DNA of 24,160 nt from a virus: IMG/VR virus record IMGVR_UViG_3300009506_000186, positions 1 to 24,160 of that record; one strand, written 5' to 3'. Shown here piece after piece: positions 21,688-24,160 of this stretch; within the stretch, counting starts at the first letter, position 1, and every line of letters starts with the position of its first letter. Under the pieces are notes generated by a model, which was given only the letters and a program-made list of their open reading frames with translations, ran no database searches and had not been told where the DNA came from. The translations under genes were made by a program, and so were the position numbers.

Positions 21688-23241
21688 CTATTGCCCGTAT
21701 GCTAAAACGTCATAGTCTATTTTTGCGGTTGCTAAAGTTTCCCGCATCTGGGGAGTCGTCATAACCGGGCCACCAAATGTTAATGCCAAAGAATCAGCCT
21801 TATTCGGGGACCGGCCCAAGTTCTGTTTGACTTCCCTTTTATCCTGTAATTGATACTGGTCTTTATTGTTTAACGCACATTCGTGAATACAAAGCTCTTC
21901 TTTGAGTTCAGGATCTTTCGGCAAACCTCCGCCTTTTTCCATCCAATCTTTAACCAGACAGTACATTTCCGTCCTAAGATTGTAATAATTCTGCGGCTCA
22001 TAGCTTCTATTTCCTCCCCTTACAGGGTAAAGAAGATGTCCGTATCCTCGTTGTCGTAATATATAACAGACCGTGTTTCCGGCTCCAGACTCATCAATAA
22101 ATATGGCGTCCGGCTTCCAATCTTCGATTTCTCGTATAACGATTTCAGCAAGTCGCTCAGGTCTTGTGCTGAAAGTCTTGAAGGGCTGAACGCCCAAACC
22201 CTGCCTTCGGCAGATACTAGCCACATCAGAACCACCCTCCGATGGATCGATCCCCATTATTTTAGGTTCAGTATAAAAATCTCTTTCCGAGATACTTCGC
22301 TGTGAGCTTTCCTCAAACAGATACGGGCTTATCAGAATAAGCGTAGACCCCCTCGGAGGCTTTCCTCTGACCCTGACCCTGCAAAAGTCGGAATCTATGC
22401 CGTATCGCGCAATCTGTCCCTTTATTTCTTCTTTCTTGGACATCTTGGCAAAACGACTATCAACCTCAAAACAAATCCATCTGCCGTCACCCCTCCTTAA
22501 CTCAACACAATGCGGATTGCCTATTAACATACCGTCTTTATCGGTTTCACCGTCAAATCCGTAAACGACCTTGAAGTCAGACTCAAAACAATTAAAAAAA
22601 TAGCCGGTATTCAAGGTGGGATTGCCAAGCATGACCCAGACACAGTTTTCAGTCGTCATGGACCCTTCGGCTACTTCCATGATCTTGTCATGGATTGCTG
22701 AAGCCTCATCCATCAACAATAAGACAGATCGGTCATGCGTCCCCGCAAAGGCCTCCGACCTATCTTTGTTCCAAGGAATCGCGTTGGCCCTCCACGTAAA
22801 CTCCTTTGTCGGGTCCATTGAATAGTAATGAGCAGTTGCCGTGTGCTTGTACCAATCGGAATTTCTCGAAACCCCCGTCCACTTAGCGAGTTCCCGCCAT
22901 GTTTTTGTCTCTAACTGAGGCTTTGTATTCGCCGTTACCGTTACTTGGGGGTCAACCCTCGTACTCATAAAATGATCCGTTACCCAAGAAGACAAGGCAC
23001 CCTTGCCAATACCATGCCCAGACCTTATAGCAATACGGACAGAATCTTGCTTCTCACCAGAAAGAACCTTGTTATACTCCTTCTCTAATTTTAAAAGAAC
23101 CTCCACCTGCCAATAATCCGGCCCGTCAGAATCTACTAAAAACGTCCCCTTGGACTTCCAAGGATATTGAAACAATACAAACTCTAAAGGCTTGTAAATG
23201 AGCTGAGAATATATCTTAACTAACTTAGAAACGTCATCCAT
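21688..23241 (-). CDS. terL: Terminase large subunit (packaging ATPase/nuclease)
   Basis: This 517-aa protein pumps DNA into the procapsid and cuts it. ATPase motifs: Walker A SGHGIGKG (74-81), VTANTKPQLETKTWRELAKW (101-120), Walker B VLLLMDEAS (173-181) with D178/E179, and the coupling motif LGNPT (205-209). The nuclease domain has GIDPSEGGSD (330-339, D332), IFIDESGAG (380-388, D383) and NKADSLALTF (480-489, D483), the usual acidic triad. The Walker A has Gly81 where Thr or Ser is normal. The start ATG overlaps the previous stop by 8 bp with a weak upstream SD. The length is typical for this family. It acts with the TerS-like protein and the portal. Confidence 0.95.
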   Translation of the reverse strand: MDDVSKLVKIYSQLIYKPLEFVLFQYPWKSKGTFLVDSDGPDYWQVEVLLKLEKEYNKVLSGEKQDSVRIAIRSGHGIGKGALSSWVTDHFMSTRVDPQVTVTANTKPQLETKTWRELAKWTGVSRNSDWYKHTATAHYYSMDPTKEFTWRANAIPWNKDRSEAFAGTHDRSVLLLMDEASAIHDKIMEVAEGSMTTENCVWVMLGNPTLNTGYFFNCFESDFKVVYGFDGETDKDGMLIGNPHCVELRRGDGRWICFEVDSRFAKMSKKEEIKGQIARYGIDSDFCRVRVRGKPPRGSTLILISPYLFEESSQRSISERDFYTEPKIMGIDPSEGGSDVASICRRQGLGVQPFKTFSTRPERLAEIVIREIEDWKPDAIFIDESGAGNTVCYILRQRGYGHLLYPVRGGNRSYEPQNYYNLRTEMYCLVKDWMEKGGGLPKDPELKEELCIHECALNNKDQYQLQDKREVKQNLGRSPNKADSLALTFGGPVMTTPQMRETLATAKIDYDVLAYGQ

Positions 23242-23488
23242 AAGCTTTTCGCAATAAAAAAGGCTGTATATCAGATTCGGTAATGTACTGCCTTAAAATA
23301 CGCTCTATATGCGCCATCTTGACCTCTTCTGAATAAAAAAACTCTTTTATACCGAAAAATTTGTGACGGGTGTTATGCATAGTCCTCGGCGCGGAAACCG
23401 GGGGGTGGGGGTCAAGTTCTCGTACCCCTCTATTAGATTTTACTTTTTCCTGGTAATTTTGATTAATTGTGTTGTTATCCTGAATCAT
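23234..23488 (-). CDS. Small ORF between terminase subunits, function unknown
   Basis: This 84-aa frame runs from ATG 23488 to a stop inside the TerL start. It has no SD at its first ATG. Better-placed internal starts are Met37 (23380, after CCGAGGACT) and Met58 (23317, after AGAGGTCAAG), so the product may be only 27-48 residues. The C-terminal part (SEEVKMAHIERILRQYITES) looks like a normal helix. The middle (LDPHPPVSAPRT) is encoded by C-rich DNA with runs of six and five Cs and does not look like a fold. It may be a real small terminase-associated protein or a leader that couples translation to TerL. No family is recognised. Confidence 0.5.
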   Translation of the reverse strand: MIQDNNTINQNYQEKVKSNRGVRELDPHPPVSAPRTMHNTRHKFFGIKEFFYSEEVKMAHIERILRQYITESDIQPFLLRKAYG

Positions 23489-23627
23489 TTTAGTATGTTA
23501 TGGCATAAAAAGCATCAAAAGTTTACATAATGTTTCTTATCGGACGTAATTATAACACATTAATATGATTATTAATAATAACATTGCAAATTGCAAAAAG
23601 GTGCGCCTTACACTATTGATATTATCA
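23489..23627 (-). other. AT-rich intergenic region with possible operator repeats
   Basis: The gap of 139 bp has no convincing ORF. It contains two copies of the palindrome TTGCAA in TTGCAAATTGCAA (about 23584-23596), a TTATTAATAA palindrome (about 23570-23579) and the extended -10 site described separately. Together these look like a promoter/operator region for the packaging and head genes. Binding proteins are unknown. Confidence 0.45.
23549..23557 (-). promoter_or_regulatory. Extended -10 promoter for the structural operon
   Basis: The minus strand reads TGTTATAAT, a perfect sigma70 -10 hexamer with an upstream TG at the extended -10 position. No good -35 sits 17 bp upstream, where the sequence is a plain AT-rich stretch; extended -10 promoters can work without one. 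The start would be near 23542, about 55 bp before the small ORF, and would drive TerL and the genes after it. Confidence 0.55.
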
Positions 23628-24137
23628 TCAAATATCTGCATCATTATTGAGTGATTCATCAGCTGTTGTGCTTGATCCAGCATGTTTCATCTGGAGCTTT
23701 TTGGCCTGTTCTTGGGCATCCTGGAACACAATTTCTATGGTTACAGCAGAGCCAGTTCCCGTTTTACCCTCTTCAAGCCTTCTTAAATTACTAATCTTAT
23801 CAAGGACATAGCCATAGTTTCCAAGCGTGGCCTTTTTATGGACATCCTTGTTAGACATTTTTTGTAATATATCCAACTCCATACCGCTTAAAATGTCAGT
23901 TCTTACATTTTTGTAAGTATTCAGGATGTCGTCAGAAGGCAGGAGTTTCTTAAAGTTCTTATAGACAGAGTGAATATAAGGTCTGGTGTAATTTAGTTGG
24001 TTAGCGATTTGACCAAAGGACAGCTTGTGTACATCTCTAAGGCGGATGACTGTTCGTGGATCAAGTTTAATGCCATTTTTAGTACGCCCGTCTATTTTGA
24101 TTTCTTTATTTGTGGATTTAATTACGGCTTTGGTCAT
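23628..24137 (-). CDS. terS: Terminase small subunit candidate (HTH protein)
   Basis: This 169-aa protein has a helix-turn-helix at about 40-60 (LSFGQIANQLNYTRPYIHSV) after a basic N-terminus. A helical middle follows (DILNTYKNVRTDILSGMELD, then KATLGNYGYVLDKISNLRRL). The end is acidic and Ser/Asp/Gln-rich with an IEIVFQDAQEQAKK helix. N-terminal HTH, central oligomerisation helices and a flexible C-terminal tail are the plan of small terminase subunits, which recognise the pac or cos site and form a ring. It lies upstream of TerL in the expected position. A phage transcription regulator is the main alternative, since HTH position and length would also fit. The ATG at 24137 has only a weak upstream SD. 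Confidence 0.72.
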   Translation of the reverse strand: MTKAVIKSTNKEIKIDGRTKNGIKLDPRTVIRLRDVHKLSFGQIANQLNYTRPYIHSVYKNFKKLLPSDDILNTYKNVRTDILSGMELDILQKMSNKDVHKKATLGNYGYVLDKISNLRRLEEGKTGTGSAVTIEIVFQDAQEQAKKLQMKHAGSSTTADESLNNDADI

Positions 24138-24160
24138 ATTATAAAGTTAGCAGGGCAAGA

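Noticed and set aside
22020-22235. 71-aa minus-strand ORF inside TerL
   Set aside because: It lies wholly within the nuclease domain of TerL in another frame, with no RBS; a shadow.
1-24160. Diversity-generating retroelement, CRISPR array or insertion sequence
   Set aside because: BPP-1-like head genes prompted a search, but no reverse transcriptase, template/variable repeat pair, transposase or regularly spaced repeats were seen in the window.

Overview
The window is a contiguous block of phage virion genes, all on the minus strand, so transcription runs from high to low coordinates. The head-tail connector, T7-type adaptor and nozzle proteins and three stacked internal-core proteins indicate a short-tailed podovirus. 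The head genes (Bbp19-like protein, scaffold, capsid, Bbp16-like cement protein) resemble the Bordetella phage BPP-1 type more than T7. The DNA is moderately AT-rich by eye. Nothing names the host: there is no integrase, polymerase or tRNA gene here, so the source could be an isolated phage, a prophage or a metagenomic contig.

Layout in transcription order. Packaging: a TerS-like HTH protein (24137-23628), an AT-rich gap with an extended -10 promoter, a small unknown ORF, then TerL (23241-21688). Next comes a stretch of about 290 bp holding a small ORF broken by an in-frame TGA and a compact series of RNA hairpins. Connector and head: a GNAT-like protein, a small Gly/Ala-rich protein, the portal, a SAM methyltransferase, a Bbp19-like protein, a structured leader with a terminator-like hairpin, scaffold, major capsid protein, Bbp16-like cement protein, a GC-rich hairpin and a 75-aa protein.

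Accessory cassette (15538-12833): a Cys-containing unknown protein, a class I methyltransferase, a GT4-like glycosyltransferase and a Lys/Glu-rich small protein, placed between head and tail genes. Tail: a beta-helix fiber/tailspike-like protein, the T7 gp11-like adaptor with an inserted FCCH-like domain, the T7 gp12-like nozzle with an inserted LamG-like domain, then gp14-, gp15- and gp16-like internal proteins. The last of these carries a fragment of an ADP-ribosyltransferase motif. Distal genes: a small beta-rich protein, a CxxCxxCC metal-cluster protein, a large protein of 20-residue repeats, and the start of a membrane protein cut by the window edge.

Most genes overlap by 1-16 bp or abut, which points to polycistronic, translationally coupled expression. 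The few real gaps hold the regulatory structure: a promoter before TerL, a three-hairpin RNA before the GNAT-like gene, a terminator-like leader before scaffold/capsid, and a hairpin after the cement gene. The observations most worth a second look are the TGA-interrupted ORF with a SECIS-compatible hairpin, the three-hairpin RNA with a possible pseudoknot, and the two domain insertions in adjacent tail-tube genes.
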